Assembly (NCBI RefSeq): GCF_029626235.1 | Contig: NZ_JARUBO010000005.1 | Span: forward strand, 3,876,501-3,940,500 | DNA: 64,000 bases | Direction: 5' to 3' | Source of the DNA: Micromonospora sp. WMMD1120 | GTDB lineage: Bacteria > Actinomycetota > Actinomycetes > Mycobacteriales > Micromonosporaceae | Shown here: positions 1 to 8,085 of the stretch, piece by piece | How the letters are laid out: every line of letters starts with the position of its first letter | How positions within the stretch are numbered: position 1 is the stretch's first letter | Translations under genes and position numbers: made by a program | Notes under the pieces: generated by a model | The model's database searches: none | Told to the model about the DNA's origin: nothing | Seen by the model: the letters and a program-made list of their open reading frames with translations, nothing else

Positions 1-170
1 AGCCGGGAGGTCTGGAGATCGACGAGCAACTGGGCGGCGGTACGGGGCGGCAGGCTCGGCTCGGCCTCGGCGGCGAACGTGCCGACTGCTGCGCCACCGC
101 CGATGACGGCGACGGCCGCGGTGGCCGGGACCAGCCACCGAAGGACGGGACGGCTTCTCAGGACGGACAT
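1..170 (-). CDS. 5' part of an RseB/LolA-like secreted protein (runs off the window)
   Basis: Only the first 56 codons lie in the window. The ATG ends at 170 and a clear AGGAGGT Shine-Dalgarno sits 7 nt upstream, which fixes the start. The visible N-terminus has basic residues, then a hydrophobic stretch (about residues 13-34, rich in Ala, Val and Gly), then Ala-Glu-Ala, as in a signal peptide or membrane anchor. The following segment (PRTAAQLLVDLQTSR) resembles the start of the LolA/RseB-like domain of actinobacterial secreted regulators of sigma factors. It is divergent from the two-component operon at 264, from which it is separated by about 90 bp. The family call rests on a short segment and is tentative. 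Confidence 0.55.
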   Translation of the reverse strand, partial: MSVLRSRPVLRWLVPATAAVAVIGGGAAVGTFAAEAEPSLPPRTAAQLLVDLQTSR

Positions 171-263
171 GGTGGCACCTCCTGAGCCCATCCTGCCCCC
201 ACCCTGCTGTGAACGCGCTGAGGACGCCGAAGGATCGATTGACCCGGGTGGCACCCTTGAGCT

Positions 264-920
264 GTGCGTGTGCTGGTGGTGGAGGACGAGGCCCGGTTGG
301 CGACCGCGCTCCAGCGTGGCCTCCAGGCGGAGGGATTCGCCGTGGACGTGGCCGGGACCGGCCCGACCGGGCTGGAGGCGGCCCGACACGGCGGGTACGA
401 CGCGATGATCCTCGACGTGATGTTGCCGGGCCTCTCCGGCTACGAGCTGGTTCGGCGGTTGCGCGCCGAGCAGCACTGGTTGCCGGTGCTGATGCTCTCC
501 GCCAAGGACGGCGAGTACGACCAGGCCGACGGCCTCGACTGCGGCGCCGACGACTACCTGACCAAGCCCTTCTCGTACGTGGTGCTGCTGGCCAGGCTGC
601 GGGCGTTGCTGCGTCGGGGCGCGCCGGAGCGGCCGACCGTGCTGACCGTCGGAGACCTGCGGCTGGACCCGGCCCGCCGGCGGGTCACCCGCGCGGACAC
701 CGAGGTGGCGTTGACCGCGCGGGAGTTCGCGCTCCTGGACTACCTGATGCGCCGCCCCGGCCAGGTGATCTCCAAGGTCGAGTTGCTGGACCACGTCTGG
801 GACGCCAGCCTGGAGACCGCGCCGAACGCCGTCGAGGTGTACGTCGGCTACCTGCGACGCAAGCTCGGCCGGGACCGACTGGAAACCGTTCGGGGTGCCG
901 GCTACCGGTTGGCGACGTGA
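264..920 (+). CDS. OmpR/PhoB-family response regulator
   Basis: DNA-binding response regulator of 218 aa, the normal length. Residues 1-115 form a receiver domain with the acidic pocket (E7, D8), the phospho-acceptor D51 in ILDVMLPG and the conserved Lys in YLTKPF near residue 100. Residues about 125-218 form the OmpR winged helix (LTAREFALLDYLMRRPG, then VEVYVGYLRRKLG, ending with RGAGYRL). The GTG at 264 gives the typical MRVLVVEDE opening. It overlaps the downstream histidine kinase by 4 nt (GTGA), so the pair is translationally coupled. The signal sensed is unknown. Confidence 0.95.
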   Translation: MRVLVVEDEARLATALQRGLQAEGFAVDVAGTGPTGLEAARHGGYDAMILDVMLPGLSGYELVRRLRAEQHWLPVLMLSAKDGEYDQADGLDCGADDYLTKPFSYVVLLARLRALLRRGAPERPTVLTVGDLRLDPARRRVTRADTEVALTAREFALLDYLMRRPGQVISKVELLDHVWDASLETAPNAVEVYVGYLRRKLGRDRLETVRGAGYRLAT

Positions 921-2353
921 CCACCACCGGCCGGGCGTCCGTCGCCCGGGGGTGGCGCCGCTGGGCGCCGATGCTCGGGCTGCGCGGGCGACTGCTGGCG
1001 ATCGGCGTGTTCGGCCTCACCGTCGGGCTGGCCCTGGGCGGGATGGTGCTGCTCGGCGCGCTCGGCTACGTGCTCGAGCGGACCGTCGACACCGAGGCGT
1101 TCCGGACCGCCGACGCCGTCGCGTTGCTCGCCGCCGAGGACGCGCTGCCCGATCCGCTGCCGGTGGCCGGAGGACAGGTCCGGGTGCAGGTGATCGACGC
1201 GCAGGGGCGGATCCGGGCCGCCTCGATCGACGCCGATCGGATGGTGCCGATGGTCCGGCCCGAGCGGCTGAACCGCGACGGCCGGCAGCGACTGGAGGCG
1301 GCGGCGGAGCGGGTCGGGCTGGTCGGCCCGGTCCGGGTGGTCGCCGTGCCGGCCGGCACGGCGGACGACCCGCGCTTCGTGCTGGTCGCCCGTTCGATGG
1401 CCGACGTGCGACACAGCATGCACGTGGTCCGGACCATCCTGTTGATCGCGTTTCCGCTGCTGGTGGCGGTGCTCGCCGCTGTGGCGTGGCGGGTGGTCGG
1501 CGCCACCCTGCGGCCGGTCGAGGCGTTACGCCGAGGCGCCGAGGAGATCACCGGGCGGGCCGGCGCCGGTCGACTGCCGCTGCCCGCGTCGGCCGACGAG
1601 ATCCACCGCCTGGCGGTCACCCTCAACGGCATGCTCGACCGGCTGGAGTCCGCCCGCGCCCGTCAGCGGGCCTTCGTCTCCGACGCCGCCCACGAGCTGC
1701 GCAGCCCGTTGACCAACATCCGTACCGAGCTGGAGGTCGCCCAGCGACTGGCGGACCGCACGGACTGGACGGCGGTGACCAGCAATCTGCTCGCCGACAC
1801 CGACCGGTTGAGCCGGCTGGTGGACGACCTCCTGCTGCTGGCCCGGCTGGACGAGACCCCGCCGGTCCGGGGGACCGGTCCGGTGGAGCTGGGCGCCCTG
1901 CTGGCCGAGGTCGCGGGCCGCTACCCGTCGCCGCCGGTGCGGGTGACGCCGTCGGCGGGCCCGCTCTGGACGGTCGGCAACCCCGACGAGCTGCGGCGGG
2001 TGCTGGCGAACCTGGTCGACAACGCGGTGCGGCACGCGTACACGAGCGTGGTTCTCGCGGCCGGGGCCGGCGGACCCGGCGCCCACCTGGTGACGGTGAC
2101 CGACGACGGCCCGGGGATTCCCGCGGCGGACCGGGAACGGGTCTTCGACCGGTTCACCCGGCTGGACGACGGGCGCGCCCGCGACGCGGGCGGGGCCGGT
2201 CTGGGCCTGGCCATCGTCCGGGAGCTGGTCCGGCGCGCGGGCGGCACCATCAGCCTGACCGACGCCGCCGACCAGCAGGGGCTGCGGGTGCGCCTGTCGC
2301 TGCCGGCGTTACCGGCCGACGAGGACTGTCACCCCGGAGGGGACGCCCGGTGA
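917..2353 (+). CDS. Membrane sensor histidine kinase, partner of the regulator at 264
   Basis: 478 aa, starting at a GTG that overlaps the regulator's stop codon. An N-terminal membrane segment (about residues 25-55) precedes an extracytoplasmic stretch of roughly 100 aa, a second membrane segment (about 170-192) and a HAMP linker. The dimerisation/phosphoacceptor domain has the H-box SDAAHELRSPLTNI with H259. The ATPase domain has the N-box NLVDNAVRHA (N365, N369), G1 DDGPGIP and G2 GAGLGLAIV. All catalytic motifs are intact. Layout and organisation are those of TcrY/BaeS-like kinases of actinobacteria; the stimulus cannot be read from the sequence. Confidence 0.94.
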   Translation: MTTTGRASVARGWRRWAPMLGLRGRLLAIGVFGLTVGLALGGMVLLGALGYVLERTVDTEAFRTADAVALLAAEDALPDPLPVAGGQVRVQVIDAQGRIRAASIDADRMVPMVRPERLNRDGRQRLEAAAERVGLVGPVRVVAVPAGTADDPRFVLVARSMADVRHSMHVVRTILLIAFPLLVAVLAAVAWRVVGATLRPVEALRRGAEEITGRAGAGRLPLPASADEIHRLAVTLNGMLDRLESARARQRAFVSDAAHELRSPLTNIRTELEVAQRLADRTDWTAVTSNLLADTDRLSRLVDDLLLLARLDETPPVRGTGPVELGALLAEVAGRYPSPPVRVTPSAGPLWTVGNPDELRRVLANLVDNAVRHAYTSVVLAAGAGGPGAHLVTVTDDGPGIPAADRERVFDRFTRLDDGRARDAGGAGLGLAIVRELVRRAGGTISLTDAADQQGLRVRLSLPALPADEDCHPGGDAR

Positions 2354-2387
2354 CGGCGACCGGGCGGTGCGCGGCGCGGCGGTCGGG

Positions 2388-3941
2388 TCAGCGGCGGCGG
2401 GTGCAGACCTGCGGGGAGCGGGCCACGGTGTCGGTGGACCAGGCGACGGCGACGGTGAAGCAGAAGTCGTTGGTGCGGTTGAGCGCGTAGACGACGAAGC
2501 TCGTCGTGCCGGCCGGCAGCGTCGCGAAGATGTTGTGCGGCTGGCCGGTGCGTCCACCCGCGATGACCACCGGGCCCTCGCCGCCGGCCGGGTAGGTCCA
2601 CTTCAGCGCGACGCTGTCCCGGTTGTCACGCAGGGTCACGTCGCTGGGCGGGGTGCCGGGCGACACCAGGGCATCGGCGGACGGGGGCGCCGCCCCGTTC
2701 GCGGTCGGCGCGGGGCTGGTGGTGGGGGAGACGCTGGCCGGTGGCGGGGTGGGCTCGTCGTCGCCGCCGACCCGGGCCACCCCGGCGATCACCGCCGCCG
2801 CGCCGAGCAGCACCACGGCCACGCCGGCCACCAGCACCGGCACCAGCCGGTTGCGCTGCTCCGGCGGGGCCCGGTGCACCGGCACCGGCAGCAGCCGCGA
2901 CGGGGTGTACGGGTCCGGCGGCGCGTACGGATCGGTGGGCACGTCGGGTCGGCGCAGGCGGTACACCCCGGACTGCTCCGCGTCGCCGCCGGCCAGGCCG
3001 ACCACCGACGGGGGAACCGGCGGCTCGAAATGCGCCGCGTCCTCCTCCGGCGCGGGCGGCCAACCGACCCCCGTCGACCCGACCGGCTCGTCGGCGGGTG
3101 TCCGCGGATTCGGCACCGCGCCACCGGCGGCCGCCGCGTGCTGGGGCGTCGACGGCTGGTAGCCCGACTCGGCCGACGGCCCCTCGTGCGGCGGCGTGCG
3201 GGCCGCCGGCACCACCGGCGTGTCGCGGGCCGTGGGCGGGTTGTCGGCGCAGACGTGGTCGGGATTGGCCGCCGCCCGGGCCAGGGACGCCACCTGCGCG
3301 GCGAGGGGGTCGTCGGCGGGCAGGTGTTGCCGGCACAGCTCGCGGGCGAGCGCCAGGTTGTCGTGGGCCTCGGCGAACTGCCCGCAGTCCCGCTGCATCG
3401 CGCCGAGCCGCGCCAGCATCTTGATGCCGCTGGGGTGGCCGTCGCCGTACACCTCGCGGTGCAGCTCCCAGGCGTCCTGGAGGCGGTCGCGGGCCACCGT
3501 GCACTGGCCGCGCGCGTACTCCACGGTGGCCAGGTCGGCGTGCGCGGCGAGCACCCGCAGCGACTCCGGGCCGTCCTGCGCGGTCAGCTCGATGATGACT
3601 TCCTGGTAGAGCCGTGCGGCCCGGGAGTGGCTGCCGACCCGGTGCAGCACCGCGGCCAGGGTCGCCGCGGCGGCGACCGTACGCGGGTCGGCGCGGCCGT
3701 GCAGTCGGGTGGTGGCCGCGTACGCGAATGCGGCCCAGCCACGGGCCGAGTGCGGCTCGCCGAGCGCGATCAACACCCGCGCCTGGAGGCTGGCCGCCTC
3801 GGCCAGCTCGGCTGTGGCGTTGGCGGGGCGGGGGTCGGCGTCGGTGAGCGCGTCGGACAGCAGTCGCTGCGCGCCGGCGAGATCGCCGGCTGACACGAGG
3901 TGGTGCGCCTGATCAGTCAGTTCACCGAAGCCGGAGGACAC
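2388..3941 (-). CDS. TPR-containing membrane protein with C-terminal extracellular domain
   Basis: 517 aa from a GTG start. Residues 1-200 are helical repeats with alternating Ala/Leu-rich motifs and a pattern of tetratricopeptide units (for example AHADLATVEYARGQ). A Pro-rich linker (about 215-350) leads to one membrane helix (about 365-388, LVPVLVAGVAVVLLGAAAV). A Thr/Pro linker and a C-terminal beta-rich, fibronectin-III-like segment of about 90 aa follow, with two Cys (one at the extreme C-terminus). This predicts a single-pass protein with a cytoplasmic TPR scaffold and an outside sensor or adhesion domain. It is convergent with the two-component operon (34 bp between stops). The specific function is unknown. 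Confidence 0.8.
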   Translation of the reverse strand: MSSGFGELTDQAHHLVSAGDLAGAQRLLSDALTDADPRPANATAELAEAASLQARVLIALGEPHSARGWAAFAYAATTRLHGRADPRTVAAAATLAAVLHRVGSHSRAARLYQEVIIELTAQDGPESLRVLAAHADLATVEYARGQCTVARDRLQDAWELHREVYGDGHPSGIKMLARLGAMQRDCGQFAEAHDNLALARELCRQHLPADDPLAAQVASLARAAANPDHVCADNPPTARDTPVVPAARTPPHEGPSAESGYQPSTPQHAAAAGGAVPNPRTPADEPVGSTGVGWPPAPEEDAAHFEPPVPPSVVGLAGGDAEQSGVYRLRRPDVPTDPYAPPDPYTPSRLLPVPVHRAPPEQRNRLVPVLVAGVAVVLLGAAAVIAGVARVGGDDEPTPPPASVSPTTSPAPTANGAAPPSADALVSPGTPPSDVTLRDNRDSVALKWTYPAGGEGPVVIAGGRTGQPHNIFATLPAGTTSFVVYALNRTNDFCFTVAVAWSTDTVARSPQVCTRRR

Positions 3942-3998
3942 GCCCCATCGTGCTCGTCTGACGACGGTAAGTACAAGACCCGGGCCGGTGTCGATTGG

Positions 3999-4463
3999 TC
4001 AGGATCCGGTCAGGTGCTCGGCCAGGGTCTCGCTGATCCGGCGTAGTTGGTCGACCTGGGCGGGGCTCAACGCGTCGAACAGGTGTCGGCGTACACCTTC
4101 GACGTGGCCGGGCGCGGCGGCGGCGAGGGTGGCGAAACCCTCGTCGGTGAGGACGGCGATCTGCCCGCGCCGGTCGGTGGGGCAGTCCTCGCGACGGACC
4201 CAGCCGGCGGCCTCCAGCCGGGCCACGGCGTGCGAGAGCCGGCTGCGCGACGAGCCGGCGGCCTGGGCCAGCTCGCTCATCCGCAGTTGGCGGCCGGGGG
4301 CCTCGGAGAGCTGGACCAGGATCTCGTAGTAGGCGTGCGGCATGCCCGCCTCGCGTTGCAGCTCCCGGTCCAACGTGTCCATCAGCACCCGGGAGGCGGT
4401 GAGGTAGGCGCGCCAGGTGCGTTGCTCGTCAGGGTCCAGCCAGCGGGTCATGACAGTCATCAT
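3999..4463 (-). CDS. MarR-family transcriptional regulator
   Basis: 154 aa, the usual size of MarR winged-helix repressors. The DNA-binding core is visible around residues 55-110: MSELAQAAGSSRSRLSHAV as helix-turn-helix and RREDCPTDRRGQIAVLTDEG as the wing with its DxRxxxxxLT signature. It is transcribed away from the VOC-domain gene at 4511. The 47-bp spacer holds an inverted repeat that is a plausible binding site, so autoregulation and control of the neighbour are likely. The start could be either of two adjacent ATG codons. The effector is unknown. Confidence 0.92.
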   Translation of the reverse strand: MMTVMTRWLDPDEQRTWRAYLTASRVLMDTLDRELQREAGMPHAYYEILVQLSEAPGRQLRMSELAQAAGSSRSRLSHAVARLEAAGWVRREDCPTDRRGQIAVLTDEGFATLAAAAPGHVEGVRRHLFDALSPAQVDQLRRISETLAEHLTGS

Positions 4464-4473
4464 ACCTCTTGTA

Positions 4474-4487
4474 GTTGAAGGCTCAAC
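4474..4487. promoter_or_regulatory. Inverted repeat, candidate MarR operator
   Basis: GTTGA-4 nt-TCAAC, a perfect 5-bp dyad with 4-nt spacer, lies between the divergent MarR and VOC genes. It ends 10 nt before the probable -10 box (TAGTCT, 4498-4503) of the VOC gene, a position suited to repression. MarR proteins bind TTGA/TCAA-type palindromes; binding here is inferred. Confidence 0.5.
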
Positions 4488-4510
4488 AAATTCACGCTAG
4501 TCTCGGGAGC

Positions 4511-5032
4511 ATGGGTATCCACCGGCTCAACCACGCGGTCCTCTACGTCAGTGACCTCGCCCGCAGCGTCGCGTTCTACACCGACGTGCTGGGCTTCCGT
4601 CCGGTGCCGATGACTCCGGACGGCTTCCGGGGCGCCGCCTTCCTCCAGGCGCCCGACTCCACGAACGATCACGACCTGGGCCTGTTCGAGATCGGCGCCG
4701 CCGCCGGGCGGTCCACCGCCGGTCGTGCCACCGTCGGCCTCTACCACCTCGCCTGGGAGGTGGACACCCTCGACGAGCTGGCCGCCACCGCCGAGCGGCT
4801 CGCCGCCGCCGGGGCGCTGGCCGGCACCTCCGACCACGGCACCACCAAGAGCCTCTACGGCAGAGACCCGGACGGTCTGGAGTTCGAGGTGGTCTGGCTG
4901 GTCCCGGCCGACCTGCTCGACGACACCGCATTGGCCGCCCGCAAACGGATCGGTCGGCTCGACCTGGACGCCGAGCGGCGGCGCTACGGCGGGCAGACCC
5001 ACGGTGGGGTGGGGATCTCCGTCCCGGTCTGA
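4511..5032 (+). CDS. VOC-superfamily protein (extradiol dioxygenase/glyoxalase-like)
   Basis: 173 aa. ATG 4511 opens with MGIHRLNHAVLYVSDL, the classic first beta strand of the vicinal-oxygen-chelate fold. Candidate metal ligands are H8, H79 (in LYHLAWEVD) and E124/E126 (in GLEFEVVW), so it is probably a metal enzyme. The nearest named group is CatE-like catechol 2,3-dioxygenases and related ring-cleaving or resistance proteins. A TAGTCT box 7 nt upstream of the ATG suggests a leaderless transcript. The divergent MarR gene probably controls it in response to a phenolic or drug-like ligand (inference). Confidence 0.85.
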   Translation: MGIHRLNHAVLYVSDLARSVAFYTDVLGFRPVPMTPDGFRGAAFLQAPDSTNDHDLGLFEIGAAAGRSTAGRATVGLYHLAWEVDTLDELAATAERLAAAGALAGTSDHGTTKSLYGRDPDGLEFEVVWLVPADLLDDTALAARKRIGRLDLDAERRRYGGQTHGGVGISVPV

Positions 5033-5056
5033 CCCGCCGTACGGTAGAACGGACCG

Positions 5057-5920
5057 ATGTCTACCGACTACCTGCGCGAGCTGCTGGTCCGCCAGTTGGC
5101 CACCTGGCTGCCCACGGCCCTGCGCCGCTCGCGGCGGGCCACCGTCGCGCTCGCCGGCGTCGACGCGGAGGTCGCCGAGGCGGTGTTGCGGTTGGTCGGC
5201 GGCCACGCCGACCACCTGCGCGGCCGGCAGCTGACGCTGGTGGTGCTGGCCGACGGCGCGCCCGAGCTGCCGACCCGGCTCGGCCCGGTCGAGGCGGAGC
5301 TGCCCGCCGAGGTCACCGTGCACCTGCTGCCCGGTGACCCGGGGCGGCTCCCGGTCGCGATCAAGGCGGCGGGGGCGGCCGGCGCGCCGCTGTTCTCCTT
5401 CGTGGACCTGCCCGGAGCGGTGCCCCCGGCCCTGCTCACCGCCGCCGCCAACGGGCGCGCCGGGGAGCTTCTGCTGCGCACTGACCGCAGCGCCCGGGCC
5501 GCGCTCGTCGCCGCCGGGTTCCCGCTCGTCGCCGAGGTGACGCCGGTGTTGCCGGCGGATGCGTCGATCGGGCTGCTCGCCCACGCCAGCCGATCCGACC
5601 GGAGCCTGGAGGTGGTCCGGGACGCGCTCTGGACGGTCGGCGCCGCGTTCGACGTCGGCTACCGCGATCCGAGCGGCGCGTCGGTCGACGTGTCCGGCAC
5701 GCCCGATCTCGAACCGCTGGCCCGTGAGCTGCTGGCCGAGCTACGCCGGGGCGGGTCGCGCCCGGTCACCGAGCTGCGCCGGCACACGGTGACCGCGACC
5801 GTCTACCGGGCCGCCCACGCCAACCAGGCGCTGACCGATCTGCTGGACGCGGGAGAGGTGCGCCGCGACCGCGACGCCGGCCGCCTGGCCGGCGACGAGC
5901 TGATCACCCCAACCCCCTAA
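5057..5920 (+). CDS. Conserved hypothetical protein
   Basis: 287 aa, not recognised. It has no signal peptide, membrane helix or cofactor motif. The sequence is Ala/Leu/Val-rich with alternating strands and helices (VALAGVDAEVAEAVLRLVGG, LTLVVLADGAPELPTRLGPVE). A TACGGT box lies 11 nt before the ATG, so the messenger probably has almost no leader. It starts 25 bp after the VOC gene and could be co-transcribed with it, although the box argues for its own promoter. Base composition is like the neighbours. Confidence 0.7.
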   Translation: MSTDYLRELLVRQLATWLPTALRRSRRATVALAGVDAEVAEAVLRLVGGHADHLRGRQLTLVVLADGAPELPTRLGPVEAELPAEVTVHLLPGDPGRLPVAIKAAGAAGAPLFSFVDLPGAVPPALLTAAANGRAGELLLRTDRSARAALVAAGFPLVAEVTPVLPADASIGLLAHASRSDRSLEVVRDALWTVGAAFDVGYRDPSGASVDVSGTPDLEPLARELLAELRRGGSRPVTELRRHTVTATVYRAAHANQALTDLLDAGEVRRDRDAGRLAGDELITPTP

Positions 5921-5938
5921 CCCGGTCCCCCAAGCCAC

Positions 5939-6009
5939 GCGATCTTGCAGTTCCTGTCGCGGCATAAGGGATGTTCCTCGTGAAACGGCAACCCAAAGTG
6001 CAAGATCGC
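5939..6009. repeat. Intergenic inverted repeat (GCGATCTTGCA ... TGCAAGATCGC)
   Basis: Two perfect 11-bp arms at 5939-5949 and 5999-6009 are separated by 49 bp that are AT-richer than the surroundings. It lies between a plus-strand gene and the terminator of the next minus-strand gene. The arm sequence recurs in intergenic spacers of Micromonospora genomes to my knowledge (recalled, not searched), so it may be a REP-like element. Confidence 0.7.
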
Positions 6010-6048
6010 CGGAGTCGGGCCGGGGTGGGGTGGGGTGGGGGCGGAGAC

Positions 6049-6090
6049 GCCGAGCGGGGTGCCGGTGCGTGCACCGGCACCCCGCTCGGC
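6049..6090 (-). terminator. Perfect 20-bp hairpin terminator
   Basis: Arms 6049-6068 and 6071-6090 are exact reverse complements with a 2-nt centre. The structure begins 11 nt after the stop codon of the minus-strand small gene (6101-6280). There is no U-tract, which is usual for actinobacterial terminators. Confidence 0.8.
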
Positions 6091-6100
6091 TCCCGGGAGG

Positions 6101-6280
6101 CTACGACCGGGCCTTGTCCTGCTTCCAGGACAGCGGGCCGGGCAGGTCGACTCGGTGCGCCCGCGCCTTGGAGTTCCAGGACCAGCGCCCGATCTTGATG
6201 CTCCACGAGGAGAAGCCGTTCTCGGTGAAGTTCAGGATGATCGGTCCGTACTTCTTGCGCTTCCGAAACATGAGGCCCAT
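6101..6280 (-). CDS. Small DUF4236-type protein
   Basis: 59 aa, basic and Trp/Lys-rich, opening MGLMFRKRKKYGPI and ending with a charged tail. The FRKRKKxGP...NFTENGFSSWSIKIG pattern is that of short actinobacterial proteins usually labelled DUF4236; their role is unknown. The gene is followed directly by a perfect hairpin. The longer in-frame extension upstream is atypical in composition, so ATG 6280 is the preferred start. Codon use (more A and T) differs slightly from its neighbours. Confidence 0.72.
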   Translation of the reverse strand: MGLMFRKRKKYGPIILNFTENGFSSWSIKIGRWSWNSKARAHRVDLPGPLSWKQDKARS

Positions 6281-6445
6281 CGGGAGGTCTCCCCTCGTCA
6301 TCGTTCCCTGCCGTGTCGAGATCGAACATTCCCGAACGGGCGACTTCCGAAACCCTCTCGCCGTCCGGCCTGGACGGTGCCGGGCGCGACCTTCAATCCT
6401 TATTGAACACACCTCGGTAGACGCTGTTCGGCGCTGTGAGCCTGG

Positions 6446-6901
6446 TCAGCGGGGCTGCCACGCGTCCGGCAGCGCGGTCAGCCTGCGCACGTGCGCGGGC
6501 AGTCGACCGCTGACGATCTCGGCGAGGCTCACCTCGTCGACCACCCGCCGCACCGCGGCGCGGACCGCCACCCAGAGGCCGGGCAGGTTCTCCGCCGAGC
6601 CCTCGTACCGCGTCTCCTCCGGGCGCAGCCCGCGTACCCCGGCCAGCGGGCCCTCGACGGCGCGCAGCACCGCGCCGACAGTCACCTCGCGCGGCGGGCG
6701 GGCCAGCGTGTAACCGCCCTCGGCGCCGCGCTGCGCGCGGACGAGGCCGGCCCGGCGTAGATCCGCCAGGATCGCCTCCAGGAACTTGCGGGGCATGTCC
6801 TGCTCCGCGGCGATGGCCTGGGTGGACAGCAACGATGGGTACGCGGTGGCGAGGCTCAGCGCCGCCCGTACCGCGTAGTCGCCGCGCGCGGAGATCTGCA
6901 C
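6446..6901 (-). CDS. Rrf2-family transcriptional regulator without Fe-S cysteines
   Basis: 151 aa. The N-terminal winged helix opens QISARGDYAVRAALSLA and continues with STQAIAAEQDMPRKFLEAILADLRRAGLV and RGAEGGYTLARPP, diagnostic of Rrf2 proteins. There is no cysteine in the protein, so it cannot hold the [2Fe-2S] or [4Fe-4S] cluster of IscR/NsrR and must sense something else. The GTG start lies only 7 nt after the stop of the AraC-type gene, so the two are probably co-transcribed. Confidence 0.9.
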   Translation of the reverse strand: MQISARGDYAVRAALSLATAYPSLLSTQAIAAEQDMPRKFLEAILADLRRAGLVRAQRGAEGGYTLARPPREVTVGAVLRAVEGPLAGVRGLRPEETRYEGSAENLPGLWVAVRAAVRRVVDEVSLAEIVSGRLPAHVRRLTALPDAWQPR

Positions 6902-6908
6902 GGTGTCA

Positions 6909-7895
6909 TCATGCCCGCCCCGGGCCGCCGGGCCGGGCAGCGGGCGGTCCGGGTCTCGCGGTGTGACCGCCGTTGGTGGTCTCGACGGTGCCGGAGCGGA
7001 ACCGCCCGCCGTTGGCGCCCGTCGGCTCGGCCGGCGGTCGCTGGCGGACCACCCGGTTGCCCGCCGGCTGGTCGCGGGCGGCCCGGAAGGCGCCGGGGCT
7101 CACCCCGACCTCGCGGGTGAAGAAGCGGCCGAAGTTCGTGGGCTCGGAGAAGCCGAGGTGCCTGCCGATCTGCGCGATCGGCTGGTCCGTCGCGGCCAGG
7201 AGGCGAGCGGCCTGCAACGCGACCCGCTCGTCGATGACCTGCTTGGCGCTGCGACCGGTGACGGCCAGGCAGGCCCGGGTCAGGGTACGCACCGAGCACC
7301 CGAGGCCGGCGGCATAGTCCTCCACCCGCCGGGTGTGCGGGTAGCCGTGCTCCACCTCCCGGTGGAACCGGTGGAACGTCTCCTCCTCGGGCCGGGCCGG
7401 TGACCGGTCGGCCTGGGCCAGCGCCAGCCGCAGCAACAGCACCGCCAACTGGTGCCGCAGCAGCGCGCGGGCGGTGGGACCGTCGGGGTGCCGCTGACAG
7501 TCCACCACCAACTGGCTCACCTCGTTGATCACCGCGTCCTCGTCCTCACCGGCCAACTGGCGCCAGGTCACGGCCGTGGCCAGGTCGAGGTCGACGTCGC
7601 GCAACGCGTGCGGGTCCCAGGCCACCACCGTCGCGTCGAACTGTGGGCCGACGCAGCGCAACACCTGACCGGGGCGTACCCGTAACAACGTGCCGGGCCG
7701 ACAGGGCAGCGGGTGGAAGTCCAGCTCCGCGTCGCCGTGCCCACGAGTGGTCAGGATCAGCAGCTCCCGCTCGACGATCACCGGGCGACGCCAGCCCGTA
7801 TCGCCGGCGAGGCCGGCCAGCGCGAACGTGGCGATCTCGTCGGTGCGGGGGGACGTTCCGATCGGCGGCGCGGGGGAGGGACCGGTGAAGAGCAT
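6909..7895 (-). CDS. AraC-family transcriptional regulator
   Basis: 328 aa. Residues 1-150 are a cupin-like sensor region. The last 100 residues hold two helix-turn-helix units: SVRTLTRACLAVTGRSAKQVIDERVALQAARLL and PIAQIGRHLGFSEPTNFGRFFTREVGVSPGAFR, the standard AraC signature. It is divergent from the SDR gene at 8086, which it may regulate (190 bp spacer), and is followed at once by the Rrf2 gene. The ligand is unknown. Confidence 0.92.
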   Translation of the reverse strand: MLFTGPSPAPPIGTSPRTDEIATFALAGLAGDTGWRRPVIVERELLILTTRGHGDAELDFHPLPCRPGTLLRVRPGQVLRCVGPQFDATVVAWDPHALRDVDLDLATAVTWRQLAGEDEDAVINEVSQLVVDCQRHPDGPTARALLRHQLAVLLLRLALAQADRSPARPEEETFHRFHREVEHGYPHTRRVEDYAAGLGCSVRTLTRACLAVTGRSAKQVIDERVALQAARLLAATDQPIAQIGRHLGFSEPTNFGRFFTREVGVSPGAFRAARDQPAGNRVVRQRPPAEPTGANGGRFRSGTVETTNGGHTARPGPPAARPGGPGRA

Positions 7896-8085
7896 CGCTA
7901 GCGACGGTAGCCCGAACCGCAGGTCATCGCATCCCGGTCGAGCCAGGGGGCGGAATCCGCGGGAAACCGCGGGCTTGTCGCGGTCCCGGTGGTCGGGCTA
8001 CGTTACCCGGCGGTAGTGCCGTCCGTTGGTGGGGGAACCACGCCCGCCGGGCCGGCGAGCCCCGCCGACTCGCGATGGGATGGGC

